41,173 nucleotides of DNA from Phialocephala subalpina (Eukaryota; Ascomycota; Leotiomycetes; Helotiales; Mollisiaceae), in the NCBI GenBank assembly GCA_900073065.1, contig FJOG01000011.1, positions 270,859-312,031 on the forward strand, read 5' to 3'. Below are positions 1 through 11,693 of this stretch, one piece after another. The translations under genes and the position numbers were made by a program. Every line of letters starts with the position of its first letter. The first letter of the stretch is position 1. The notes below the pieces were generated by a model. It was not told the DNA's origin and searched no databases. It was given only the letters and a program-made list of their open reading frames with translations.

Positions 1-122
1 GATATAATCTTCCTATATCTACCTCTTCCATATCTGCCTCTTTTACCTGTCTCTTCCTCTTCTCATTCTCCATCTAGTCCTTTATTCACCTCTGCCCATT
101 AACTCCAACTGTTCCTTTCCAT

Positions 123-1727
123 TCAAACTCCAGTACCCAAACATAGACAAGCAAAACTCACAGCCATAACCCTTTGATTCCCTGTACCAGTGCATTTACT
201 GGCATATGTTGGTATCGCAGCCGCGTTGGTGATGATGGCTCCAAGGAGGGATTTACAGAATGCGGGGGCGGGTTTGGCCTTTTTGAGGGCGCGGAGACAG
301 TTGGTTGAGTGGCAGGTTGGTGGGATTACAGTGGGTGAGGGGTGAGCTGAAGAGGTTGGGATGGTTGTTGGTGTGAGGGTGGTTGAGATTGGGTGGGTGG
401 TTGTTGAAAGGGTTGATGTGGTTGTGGTTGTTTGGAGAGTTAAGGTGGGAGGCGAGGAAGATGGAGATGGAGATGGAGATGGAGATGGAGATGGAGATGG
501 AGATGGAGATGGAGATTTTAATGATAGCGAGGGATCGGAAGAGGAAGAGAGCGTTGAAGAGGAGGAGATTGTCGAAGCTAAGAGCGTCGAAGAACAAATG
601 GTCGAAGATGAAGGAAAGCTAGAAGAGGCAGGGAAAATCGATGTCGTCTCGATGTTTAAGGATATACTCGACGACGTTAGAGCTCTTAAAGGCGTGGAGA
701 GGCTTGAGGACAAGATTATGCTTGGCGACAGGTCGAAACTGGTGGAAGGCGATGCAGAAGAAGACCAAGACGGTGATACAGCTGCAGCTACCGAGCTGGA
801 ATCACTTCTCGAGCTCGAAACGCTGCTTGATGAAGATTTCGATCCTCCAGAAGAAGGACTGAGTACGCTGCTGGAACTCGAGCAAGAACCACTGCTCGAG
901 CTAGCACAGCTACTTGAGCTCGGAACACTGCTCATGGTAGAAGACGTCGCCTCAGACACCAAATACGTCGAAGTCGGAATGGACGACGATGACGACGAAG
1001 CAGCCAAAGAACAGCTCCCCGCCACCCAAACTTGAACCAAATTACTATTCATCGTGACCGATCCCCCAGTCGCAAACACAGAACCCATAATCGTCGCCTC
1101 CCCATTCAGCGTCACAGAAATTCCAGCAAGGATGTTTCCAGCAAAACCAGATCCTATCCCAATCGTGGCACTCGTTCCCACCTTCCACCACACATTCTCA
1201 GGAACTCCCCCTCCAACTAACAGCACACTCGATCCAATCGCCGTAGTCAACGTACTTCCTATCAAAAATACCAAGCATCTTCACAACTACCCGTTCCGGC
1301 CAAAATCAGAATTCCGCTCAACTGTGCGGATGAAACAAATTTATAAGTCCCCGGTCTAAGAACTCTCCCTCCCAAATTTCCAGTGAGGATGGTAGCGGAT
1401 GGGAGGGTGGAAATAGCTAGGTATGCTACGGAAGCAGCTTCGAATGCGGGGAGGGCTTGGCTAGCTCTGTCTTCGGATCCCGAGTATATTCCGGGAGGGA
1501 AGCCAGTGATGGATGTGCCGACGGTGCCGATTGAATCAATGATGTCTGTTGGTCCGGCGTTGGTGATTGAAGTGTAGCCCAGCACAGCATATGTTGATGC
1601 TGCTCCTAGGGATATTGTTGCCTGTGATGATTAGGGTGAGAGGCTTTTGGAGTTGAGAGGAGAGACGAACTTGAACGAGGTCGAAGCTCGTAGTTGCTGT
1701 GAGAGCTAGGAAGAGAATGATCCTCAT
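123..1727 (-). pseudogene. Secreted DUF3494 ice-binding-like protein, frameshifted
   Basis: Exon 1 (1727-1671) encodes a signal peptide starting MRIILFLALTATTS. A 49-nt intron (1670-1622, CTAAT branch site, CACAG acceptor) joins it in frame to ATISLGAASTYAVLGYTSIT, the usual start of a mature DUF3494 (PF11999) domain. The domain continues through ITGFPPG and LRPGTYKF, and then after a one-base frameshift at the T5 run at 1264-1268 (minus sense) through IGSTLTT and SATIGIGSGFAGNILA. A Ser/Pro-rich linker of over 200 residues follows, including a long Ser-Pro repeat, then a Cys-rich tail with NCLRAL. That tail motif recurs at the ends of many secreted fungal proteins. Known family members bind ice or act at the cell surface in cold-adapted fungi and bacteria. 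Without the single-base shift the gene would be complete, so recent inactivation or a base-calling error are both possible. Stop codon at 123-125. Confidence 0.8.
463..516. repeat. GGAGAT hexanucleotide microsatellite, 9 copies
   Basis: Nine perfect tandem copies of GGAGAT. On the minus strand it lies in frame in the ice-binding-like gene and encodes an alternating Ser-Pro run in the linker. Copy number should vary between strains and would change linker length in steps of two residues. Confidence 0.95.
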
Positions 1728-3420
1728 GACGGATGGATGGAAACAAAAAATAAAGCTACACTTAAGGAGAGAATTAAGAGAAAGACAGAAAGGAGAGGTA
1801 ATGGGTCGACAAGCAATGATTGACGGGAAATGTGCGCACTTTGCTGGGAAGGACGACCTACTAACCGAAATAGGAAATATCTGAGAAGAATCTAAACAAT
1901 ATACTTGCTTATTACTAAAGTCTGTGAGCGGGAGCGTGAGCCGTACCCCTCAGATTGGTGTGAGACCCGCCAGGCAGCTCTGGGAACGAAAAGCCATGAC
2001 GATAGTTAGCACGTGAAGCATTAGAAAAATACCTTTGAAAATGGAGGGCTATTTGAAAAAGGAGAGAAGTTTAGCGTGCAATCAAATTAATTCGATGTTT
2101 AGGGCCAGATCCGACATTGAGAGAATTCAATATGTGACCAAAAAAAAGAAGGGGACTGCAGGAAGAACATTTGGCAGGAAGGATGACGATGCGAACAAGC
2201 ACTTTCTAGCAAGATACTTCCTTGGACTTGGATATCCCTTTCCCCGCCATGACCCTTCTTCGCTATCGTTCTTGTTCGCGTTGCAAACCTTTTGGGCACG
2301 TTTTCCGTCGTTGAGCCTTGTCAATTCAGCATGTGTCACCCTATTTCCTCTCTCGCCTACCCAAGTAAGCGGCCTTAATGGAGCATCTTCCTTTTAACTA
2401 TCCTCAATCTCAATAAGTTGACTGGCGACCACTGAGCCGTAACGTTTGCGCCTCTAAAATAGCTGTTTGCACTGATGCGAACAAATGCAGGCTAACCTCC
2501 AGAGAAGAGTACTGTACAACGGCTGTCTTGTTTCAATATCGGTGACAAAAGACCGAAGGCGGGGTCCAACAGCTCTATGAATGCTGCAGTGCGAGCCTGC
2601 GTACCGAAGAACGAGAAAGCTATTTCTGCAAAGCTCTGATTCGTCGTGTAAAGAAAGGGTGTCGTGACAACGAGACTCCTGAAAAACCTTAGATCCAAAC
2701 TTCCACACGGAGATATCCCAGGCTATACTCGTTCTCGGTATATAGGTTCAAAGTCTCGATGCCTTTTGATCTGCATGCAGAAGGATCCTCATGCATTTGC
2801 ACTGTTTGGCTAAGTTTGTGTGTCGTCGGGATTGGGAGAAAGGTACAAGAGTGGACGTGGGACAAGTCCAGCCACGCCTACGCTCGGTCGCCGATGACTC
2901 GCATAGTGTTATACTCGAGCCTCGAGGAGGCTTCGCAGAGGAGGGGCATTTTGTATAAGTCGCATTGAAGCACTCCGTCCACTCCGGTCCGGACTTGAAG
3001 CTGCTCTCAGCACTTGAAGAATGTTGATCTAATACAGCTTCAAGCTACGCCCAACACCGCCAGTTCGTCTTCAAAGTCTACGGACCTCGTTGGGAATCTT
3101 TTGCCGAGTCGTGGTCCCCCATGTTTATTATCCGAATGAAGCGTGTGTATTCAGGGGTACCTCGGGCCGTACCCGTCGAGGATGTGAGCTCAGACTGTTG
3201 AGACTTCAGATGAACATCGCTGCAGAAATAAATGGGGGCGCCATGCAGGTCCAGCGAGATGTCTCACGCCACGTGATATGCCAACTCATGGATCTACGAA
3301 TACAGCTCATCAATTCACCTGTTGATGAAAGCGAATCGGTGTATCCTCTCGCTTCGATCTTAAACCTCGACTCCCCCTTCAAGTTTATGTTTGTCGGCGA
3401 CCAACTCTTTTTATTGCAAC
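1728..3420. other. Intergenic, no gene recognised
   Basis: Only short unconvincing open frames occur on either strand and no domain could be recognised. The left end is the promoter of the minus-strand ice-binding-like gene. I see no tRNA or terminal inverted repeats. Confidence 0.5.
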
Positions 3421-3483
3421 ATTGCACATTGCACATTGCACATTGCACATTGCACATTGCACATCGCACATTGCACATTGCAC
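3421..3483. repeat. ATTGCAC heptanucleotide tandem repeat, 9 units
   Basis: Nine consecutive 7-nt units of ATTGCAC; the seventh reads ATCGCAC. It lies about 400 bp upstream of the TBC gene in non-coding DNA. The reverse strand gives a pseudo-repetitive Cys/Met open frame, which is an artefact. Confidence 0.95.
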
Positions 3484-3885
3484 AGACTTCTTTGCTCACT
3501 CGCTGTCTGGTTCTGGAAGCAAATTTGGTTCCTGACGCTCGGACCAGTGCCAAGCTTCTCCACTCCCCTGATGGCTTGTTGATTGGCTGACCGTCAACTC
3601 TTCAATCAGACGGCCCTGGCCTTGAAATTCTCCATCGTTTGCGCTGGGACAGAGAAACCCTCAACCAACTTTCCACCACTCTTTGCGCAAACACACTCCT
3701 TTACTACACTCCTTTCGAATACGACTTCCAATTGTCACCACTTTCTCGAGGAATATCCGCGAAGGCTACACAGACATTCCTTCAAGCAGACCGAATCGCG
3801 AAACTCGACGGATCAAGAAAGAAGTGGGCCGACGCGATCTATCGCACCAAATCGTCACACGTACCACATCTTAAATCACCAAACC

Positions 3886-3936
3886 ATGAACGATGGCGCT
3901 GCCAACTCCATCACCTCCAACATCTCCCAACGATAA
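3886..3936 (+). promoter_or_regulatory. Upstream ORF overlapping the start of the TBC gene
   Basis: A 16-codon ORF starts 7 nt before the TBC start codon in another frame and ends at a TAA 44 nt inside it. If the transcript leader includes it, ribosomes must leaky-scan past the first ATG. This could lower or regulate translation. Transcription start is not known. Confidence 0.4.
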
Positions 3937-6424
3937 GGAGAAAGACAAGAAGAAGGAGAAAGAGGTACCAAGTTCTCTGTCCAGCACTTTCAAGCGCACC
4001 AAGCACAACAAATCTGCTACGACGTTGACACCCTCTGCGACGCGACCCGACAACGGACTCTTCACTCTGCGGTATGAGGATGCGACAGCAGATAAACCTC
4101 CTATTCCTGTAATCCTCCCACCTCATCGAAATCCCAGCGAACAACATCCTGCTTTGAGGCGACCGGCGAGCGGTACGACGGGCACTTCTGCGGACGACTG
4201 GAAGAGAGACAGTGGTCTTGCGCCAACAGCCAGTACACAGGCGACAGAGGGAAGCTTTATAGACAGTATAATTGAGGAGAAAGAGGAGAAGAAGCAGGAC
4301 CATTCATTGGGGATAGAGATTGATTTCGATCTGCATAAGTCGCTTGCGCCACTCAATCCAGCCCCTATGCCAGCCCCTCATATTGGCGAAGGGTTGAAGA
4401 AGAGCGAGACGCGCACATCGAATGTTGGCAGTACACGATGGAAACTACCTGGAAGAAAAAACAGTGGTGTACCAAAGTCGCCAACAGATAGTGCAATTGA
4501 TGAGGACTTCTCACCAATCACGACGCCCATTCCTACCGAGGGTTTTATTGAAGAAGAAGAGATAAACAAAATGCACTTCTCGAAGCGCGGGAGCTTGATG
4601 TGGGGAGGTATGAACGGGCATGCTCGACCACATCCGTCACGCAGGTACGATAACAAACATCTCGCGAACACAAACTTGTGCTGACACATACGATAGACAA
4701 CCAAGTTTCTCAATGCTCGCATCGACTAAACCAAACATGTTGACCGAGGAGCTCGAGAAGGAGTCGCAGAAGGTGCGATCGATGTACGAGCAATATGTCG
4801 TAGATGATGGTAGATATTCTTCGCTCGCACAAAGGGCAGAAGATGCGATTCCTGGTGTTGACCAAGACACGTAAGTAAACAAACAATTCGTGGCGACGAC
4901 ATTTGCTGACATACCTAGGCTCGATTTGCTCACGCCTCCTCGCATCCCTTTTGACCGACCTGGTACAAATATGTCGGTTCGAACTGAGCACGAATTAGCT
5001 GGCGGCCTTGAAGACTGGGAAGATGTAGAGGTCGAGGATGTCAATAGATACGGCTTCATCGAATCGCGACGCAAGAGCGATCGACCAGGAACAGCAGAAC
5101 CACGACCAGTCCAACGTGTGTCAACTCTCTTGGATATGGCATCTTCTGCACCAAGAAGAAAGCGCACGTTTGGTAGAGCCGCATCATCTGCTGTGTCGAC
5201 AAAGAAAGCCGCCAGTCGAAACGGGGCTCCCAGATCCGTTTCACAGGGTTCCAGCTCTTCACAAAGAAGCAACGGACGCATTCGCGCTGTTTCAAATCAC
5301 TTCCCGGGCAACAGAGATAGACGCTGGGTTGATGAGGCAGGGGACATGCTCACACTTCCTCCTGGACTAGCTGACATTGCCGAGGAAGAGGAGGGCGGCA
5401 AGGCCGCGAAGGCAATGAAACGCAAGGAAGTCGAGCGCGGCGAAAAATGGCAAAAGATGGCCAAAATCGTCAAGCACGGTGAAGACGGAAAGGGCATGGA
5501 GTTCGAATTCGACCCAAAGAATCCCAAGGTCATCGAACGCACCTGGAAAGGTATCCCGGATCGATGGCGCGGTGCAGCTTGGTACTCTTTCCTGGCCGCA
5601 TCAGCTAAGAAGCGAGATGATAATGTACCTGATGAAAAGATCATCAAAACCTTCCATCACTTGCAGGATCAAAGTTCGGCAGATGATGTCCAGATAGATC
5701 TTGATGTTCCTCGAACTATCAGCCAGCACATCATGTTCCGAAAACGCTATCGAGGCGGTCAAAGACTCCTTTTCCGAGTTCTCCACGCGGTTTCTCTCTA
5801 CTTCCCCGACACCGGCTATGTTCAAGGCATGGCTTCTTTGGCAGCTACTCTACTATGCTACTACGATGAAGAGAGAGCTTTCGTCATGTTGGTCCGAATG
5901 TTCACTCTCCGCAGCCTGGGCAAGCTCTACGAATCCGGCTTTGGAGGTCTCATGGCAGCACTCGAGGAGTTCAAAGTTAAATGGCTAGCCGGTGGAAAAG
6001 TCTCCAAGAAACTCGTAAGCCCTTCCCATTCCCTCCCCTTCTCCGACCCATTTCTCGACTAACACCCCTCCAGGACGAATTAAACATCGAGCCCACCTCC
6101 TGGGGAACTCGCTGGTACCTCACCCTATTCAATCTCTCCATCCCCTTCGCAGCCCAACTCCGCGTCTGGGACATCTTCATGCTCCTCGGCGACAGTGACC
6201 CTTTAATTACCGCTACAGACGAGAGACCTTTCCAAGGTGGTCTGGATATTCTGCATGCGACGAGTGCGGCGTTGATTGCGGCTACGAGGGAGATATTGAT
6301 GGATAGCGATTTTGAGAATGCGATGAAGGTTCTTACGAGCTTTGTGCCGATTAAGGATGAGGAGTTGTTGATGAAGGTTACGAAGGCGGAGTGGAGGGTG
6401 CATAGGGGGAAGCATCGCGTTTGA
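3893..6424 (+). CDS. TBC-domain Rab GTPase-activating protein
   Basis: Four exons: 3893-4644, 4697-4870, 4919-6014, 6074-6424, giving 790 residues. The three introns (52, 48, 59 nt) have GTACGA, GTAAGT and GTAAGC donors and keep frame. The first about 400 residues are low-complexity and charged (Lys/Glu- and Ser/Pro-rich), probably disordered. The TBC domain follows: W-K-G-I-P-D-R-W-R-G opening, IDLDVPRT with the arginine finger, and GYVQGM with the glutamine finger, then SWGTRWYLTLFN and LRVWDIFML in exon 4. Both catalytic fingers are present, so an active dual-finger GAP for a Rab-type GTPase in membrane traffic is expected. The substrate Rab cannot be told. The start was chosen for the long open frame; a second ATG in another frame lies 7 nt upstream. 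Confidence 0.92.
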
Positions 6425-7738
6425 GGGATGGCGTTTTATGGTGGGATGATGGGTTTGAGATGTTCCAGGATGCTTGGGATATGTGGTCTGGCGGCCATTT
6501 TCCTATGTTGCTACGGCTTTGTGTTCTGCTTTTCTGCACTATACCCAATAATCGACGGCGTTGGGGTCATTGTCGCTTTTGTATGAATAATCTTGTAGTG
6601 TGCGATGCATGCATCGGAGAGGATCTTGGACGAGATGAGAGGTGATGAAATACTAGTAGAATAGTTGTAATAGTGATTCGAGATGTGTACAAAAATGTTT
6701 CAGGCTACTTGGGACCTTCAAATGAAACTTGATTCTTTTTTGAGTTCTACTCCGGCGAGTGCCAATTTCAGATCTTTACCTTAAGTAATAACCAGGCGAC
6801 TTGAAAGTTCTAGGTCGCCAGGGACATTGCAAAGGATACAAAGATCTCATAAGAGCTTAAGATCTGGCAAAGCTACCTCCTGGTGCCTCTAAAGTGTTTA
6901 AGAGGCCTGTAGACCTGGAAGCTAGCTAGATGAGAGCATTATGAACGTCTTGCTACACCTGGTTCCACGGAGCGAGAACCCCAGGATCTATTTCGCTCGA
7001 GGATTGGCAGCAGATTGTGGCAAGAACCTTGACGCCCTGACCGATACAATACAAAGCAGCGACCATTTCGAAGATGGTGGGAGGTTTAGTGATGATTACT
7101 ATCACTGTTAGGCTTCTGGTTCACTGTCATCTTGTCGCATTTGTCTTCCCTATGCTGGAAGGATATGGCGGGGATGAGCGGAATTCTGTTCCCGCATGGA
7201 TATCTTGAGGAGGATTGAGGCTCGTCCAACTGTTGGATCAGCCTACACGTACTACTTTTCTTCTCGGTATCTCCTTTTGTCTCATGTCCTTATACCTATC
7301 CTTCTAAGCATACCTCTCAATGTGATTCATCGAGCTATTACTTATCATCTATAAGCTCGATCTCAATTAGATTTGTCAAATTAGCCAGCTTTCGTGTTCG
7401 GACGTTGCTCACTTTCTATCCAGAGATTATTAGATGGACCAAGCAACCTTGTCCCAGTAATACTGATGCCTAGACTTCCGCAACCACTCCAAGCTGCTCA
7501 CCTCCACATATTCCGATGGAACCGTTCGTCTCTGGTCACTCGCATATTCGGCTATCTTCACGATCTCAAGTCACTGCTGCATCTATCTATTGTTTACAAA
7601 TATCTTGAAAATTAGATTTCGGCATACAGTCCTTTTCAGTTGCATTACATGCAAAGTGCTTTCCAGAATCCCAAACCCGTAACACAGTCCAATCTCCACT
7701 TGCATCTTACCACTCCTATACCATACACCTGAACTTCT
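6425..7738. other. Intergenic between convergent genes
   Basis: Holds the 3' regions of the TBC gene (+) and the aldehyde dehydrogenase gene (-). No ORF with recognisable content. A short imperfect hairpin (CCTCT...AGAGG, near 6890-6910) was seen but has no clear role. Confidence 0.5.
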
Positions 7739-9385
7739 TCAAGCAACCCGGATGAGTTTGTAATTGATAAACTCACCAATACCCAGCTCGCCCGTCTCAC
7801 GACCAAAGCCCGAGTTCTTGACGCCTCCAAAAGGGAGCTCTGGCGCAAAGTAGGCCGGCGAGTTGATGAATACCATGCCGCTATCAATCCTCGTGGCCAG
7901 AGCTTGGGCATGCGCAATATCGGTACTGAATATCGAAGCTCCTAGCCCGTACTGAGTTGCGTTTGCCAACTTGACTGCCTGCTCTTCGTTATCAACAACG
8001 TAGACAGAGGCAACGGGCCCGAAAGCCTCGGCTTGGTACAGTGGGTTATCCTCAGCAATATCGGTGATGATAGTAGGCTCGATGTAGAACCCGGGACGGT
8101 CGAGGCGCTTTCCTCCCAAGACGATGCGAGCGCCGTGAGCTTTGGCAGAATGGATTTGTTTGAGGAGATCGTGGAGGGTTTGTTCTGATGATAGGGGGCC
8201 AAGAGTGGTTGAGTTATCGGCTGGATCGCCGACCTTGAGATTACCCATAGCTTGGACCAGGCCTTCGAGGAAGATTCGACCACGTTCCTTGCCCACGATG
8301 ATGAAGCGCTTGGATGAGGTACATTCTTGACCCATTACTCGAAGACGGCCCTCGGCACCTTGGATGATGGCATGGTCGAGCTTCGCGTCTTCGAGGACGA
8401 TGAAGGGATCGCTGCCTCCGAGTTCCAGAACGACCTTTTTCATTTGGCGGCCAGCACGTTCGGCACTATATCCCAAGGACTCGGTGTCAGCTGTGAACAT
8501 CATTCCAGAATATCAGGAGTTTGGGAAGCATGTTTCAAGAGTAGTGAGACATGCATGTACTAGGAGTATGTCTCTCGACTCTAGAAACAGCTGGGAGGGG
8601 TAAAAAAAGGTCCGAGACTTACACTGCTGCACCTGCCTGTTCGCTGCCAGTCAAAGTGACACCTCGAACACGAAAGTCATCGATGAGTGCATTCACCTGG
8701 TGAAAGCTGCAGAAAAGATTCGTATAGACGCCCTCCGGAGCGCCCGCCTCCTCCAAAATTCGAGCAAAGGCCAATGCGCACTGGGGCACATTTCGAGCAT
8801 GTTTAACCATGACGACGTTACCAACCACAAGCTGCGGTCCCGCCACACGAGCAAGCTGATAGTAAGGGAAATTCCACGGCTCAACAGCCAAGAGGACGCC
8901 GATGGGCTCCGAAGCAATGACCGAGCCTGGGGCTTCGGGGATCGCCCGAGTTTTCAAGAGTCGCTCGGCATGCGTGGCATAGCTTCAAGAAGTTAGTACT
9001 ATGTTTTCTGCAGAAGGTGGGAGTCGAAGAGGATGAAACCTCTTCGGAAGCTCCCAACACAGCAAAATTCAAGAGGCGAGATAAAGAAAAGGCTTGATTA
9101 CTATTCCATGATGGCGGCCGAGAGCTCGACCTCGGATCGAGACTGGTCGATGAGCTTTCCCATCTCGAGGGTCACGTATCCAGCTAGTTCGTCGGCTTTC
9201 TCTCTCATGATCGCAGCGGCTTTTGCAACGACACGTGCTCTCTCTGCGATGGAACGGAAGCGCCAGTCGTTCTCGTACCGGCTGTGGGCTTTCCCCACTG
9301 CCTCCTGGACTTCTGCATTGGAAATCTCGGGGTATTCCTTGACGAGCTTGCCTGTCGCGGGGCTGCGTGTGTGATAATTGCGCAT
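7739..9385 (-). CDS. NAD(P)-dependent aldehyde dehydrogenase (succinate-semialdehyde dehydrogenase-like)
   Basis: Three exons: 9385-9102, 8982-8623, 8465-7739, giving 456 residues. Intron 1 (119 nt) has a perfect TACTAAC branch site; intron 2 (157 nt) has a GTAAGT donor. Sequence runs through MGKLIDQSRSEVE, VEPWNFPYY (Asn132, oxyanion hole), VTLTGSE (cofactor fold), VLELGGSDPF (Glu229, general base) and MGQECTSSKR (Cys263, nucleophile), ending near PFGGVKNSGFGRE. All catalytic residues are present and the length fits the short YneI/Sad-type succinate-semialdehyde dehydrogenases. It should oxidise a semialdehyde or small aldehyde to the acid. The exact substrate is inferred from family resemblance only. 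No targeting peptide is seen. Confidence 0.9.
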
Positions 9386-10189
9386 CGTAGCTGGTGTGGG
9401 TGAAGCTCTTGTCTGATATAGATATCGATTGGAATGGATTTGTCGAGTGACGGTGGACGAGTAGACGAAGGTTGAATCGCCGGAATTGTGGGATTTGCGG
9501 ATTATTTCGCAGCTGTAGAAGGATGGGAATCAGTTGCAATTGTAAGGCGGCTGATGGTCGATGGTCGACGGTCAATGGCCGTGAAAGACTATACATATAG
9601 TGGAGGAATGGAAGGCATCCTGGGGATCCTGGGGTAGTTTCCTCAACACTCTCAAGACGCGCGTGAACGGGTGCTCCATTTCGACGGTTTGGGAGTCGGC
9701 AAGTACATATCCTCACAACATCTGGGGTTTTGTTGATAATCATAATCATGATCAGCTCACTCTTGCGTGTTGTTATACAAACTATAACCTTAAATGAGGT
9801 CCGGACGTGCGGGATGCGGGAACATACGGGTACAGACCCTCAGCAACGCCTCAACAATTGCGATGTCGCTCACCCCATCCCGAAGTCGTCAGTGATTGCC
9901 GGAAGGGAATTTAGTGTTGAAATAATCGTGACCTGCATGCGGCGATTCGGGTTGTGGTTGCGGGCCTCGGTTCTTCCCGGCCTGATGGAGAGAACTGGAC
10001 ATCGAGGTTTAACATCCTCAACCCCAAACTCCCCTCCTACCCCGAAATTTCCATCATCTTCCCCCAAAGATCAACAACAGCAATCGCCAGTTCCTCACCC
10101 CTTCTCTTTCCCTTCGACAGCTTCCCCACTCCCAGACTCGCACTCGCCCCAGATTTTGTTTAAAGACAGTAATGAGATAGCTTCTGATT
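9386..10189. other. Intergenic, upstream region of the aldehyde dehydrogenase gene
   Basis: Contains the promoter of the minus-strand dehydrogenase. An open frame at 9730-10281 (+) has no recognisable domain and runs into the relic described next, so it was not called as a gene. Confidence 0.45.
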
Positions 10190-10650
10190 CTGACGAGATA
10201 GTCGTTCTTGGTTTAGCTCTTTCTTTACCCAATGCAAGGGCTATTTTGCATTTCGGAGCGAGGTACATCGGGATGATATAGAGGAAGAAGCTGGACGACG
10301 AGGAGGTTTGAGAAGGTCTTCCAGGTTGGCTTGGAATTCCTACTCCCCCTCCACTCCCGCTCTGCTCCTACTGCTCCCATGGCGCAGAAGTGCATCATCG
10401 ATGGTGACGGGAAAGAATCCGATGTCAAAGCGGGTTCAGCGACGATACTTGTCGGCGACGGTAGCACGGTTGGCTAGGATGAGACCAAGTAGGATCTCGT
10501 TCGAGAAAGCAAGAAAAGTCGGAGGGTGGTCGATTGCTGGAATTCTGTGTGGTGTAGTCAGTATCTACTGTAGCTTGATAGAAGGTCACTTACCTAGACC
10601 CCTCCTACCTTCGATCTCCTTGGTTAGGGCTTTATGCACCTCACAAATGT
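10190..10650 (-). pseudogene. Gene relic A, diverged partner of 20125-20485
   Basis: Read on the minus strand this region matches 20125-20485 read on the plus strand over several hundred bases, best around an intron. The intron here is 10593-10545 (49 nt: GTAAGTGACC donor, TACTGAC branch, CACAG acceptor). After it an open stretch reads PPTFLAFSNEILLGLIL before an in-frame TGA, then stays open for some 30 more codons. Further on a shared GIP-x-QP-x-R motif is followed by a Ser run. I do not recognise the family. Stops and frame changes suggest a decayed gene. Confidence 0.4.
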
Positions 10651-10855
10651 CTCTTCACCTCTGAATCTTTAGCTCCTCTCGGTGTTCCCTTTATAAGACA
10701 CACATTGGGACCCATCACGAAGATTGGAGGACTGAGTTGGCCATTGGTCCATTCATTCCTATGTTGCTCCCCAGGTCCTGGATAGGATCCCGAGATCAGA
10801 CATGCAAATCCATCTTCTCACAAATCCAAGGTCGTATCCATACTTCTTCAACCAC

Positions 10856-11693
10856 TCAAACTCCCTCCTCACCAGCGGCCCTCCTCAATGCCCCTGCCGT
10901 CCACTCAGGAAAAGAGACCATCATGCAATGACCACCTTCCTCGCACCTCTCTACCACATCAAAAGCACTCGGCTGCACCTCCCTAGCAGCACCAAGCATG
11001 CCACCTACCGCTTCCTGTGTAAAAACACTCCGGTCCTGAACTCCTTGGAGATAGGTTGATGGGATATCTTTCCAGGCTGCATAGGTGAGAGTACTGGAGT
11101 AGACCCCTAGGGATTGATGCGGCTCGAGTTGGGAGATCCATTTCTCGGCTTCGGAGGCGTGGAGGTCGTGGTAGAAAATTTCGAAGGCATCATCACGAGT
11201 TACTGTGGTGATGTCGTTCTGTAGGTCTTGAGTTAGCAGCATGTTTGAAGAGAAAGACGGGGATTAGGATTCTCACCTCAACATCAATCTTCATCCAATC
11301 CGGGAACCCAGCATACTGCCCTCGAGGCGTAGGTTGAAACCCCTCTAGCATCGCAAAAGCATTCAAACATACAAATCTGATCAGACCTCCCTTCTCTCCT
11401 TTTGCTTCTCGCTCCTTCTTCCCTAAGCCCTTACATGCCTCTGATCCCGGAAGTCCGGCATACGAATGTATGACAAGAACTATTTCTTTGCCTTCCGAAA
11501 TGAGAGAGGTGAGACGCTTTCGGATTGCAGTCACGTCTTGGGTGAAGTCTTGATTGGGAGGTATGGCGCCAGCCGAAGGGAGAGGTTGCAGGACTGTGGA
11601 GTACCCGTATTTCTGGAGATGAGAAGCAACGTTGTTGTAGATTACGGGCTTATGCCAGGCTCCTGGAACCATCACTATAGTTGGCTTGGACAT
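10856..11693 (-). CDS. Alpha/beta hydrolase
   Basis: Two exons, 11693-11277 and 11218-10856, with a 58-nt intron (GTGAGA donor, GCTAAC branch, CTACAG acceptor) give 259 residues. The N-terminus TIVMVPGAWHKP is the typical first strand and oxyanion loop of the AB_hydrolase_6 group. HSYAG carries the nucleophile Ser77. An Asp near 201 (GVQDRSVF) and His236 in GGHCMMVSFPEW complete a likely triad. There is no signal peptide, so it is probably cytosolic. Relatives include salicylate-esterase-like and other small ester or amide hydrolases; the substrate is unknown. The start is the ATG just before the conserved first strand; an in-frame ATG 17 codons upstream (11744) adds only low-complexity sequence. 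Confidence 0.88.

Noticed and set aside
361..1035. Acidic 224-codon frame on the plus strand
   Set aside because: It is the antisense of the Ser/Pro linker of the ice-binding-like gene; its Asp-Gly run is only the reverse reading of the hexamer repeat.
3421..3483. CRISPR-like array
   Set aside because: The 7-nt units are contiguous with no spacers; it is a simple tandem repeat in a eukaryote.
4637..5281. 214-codon frame on the minus strand
   Set aside because: It lies antisense to the well-supported exons of the TBC gene and has no recognisable content.
9069..9749. 226-codon minus-strand frame upstream of the dehydrogenase
   Set aside because: It overlaps the true first exon in a different frame and has no recognisable domain.
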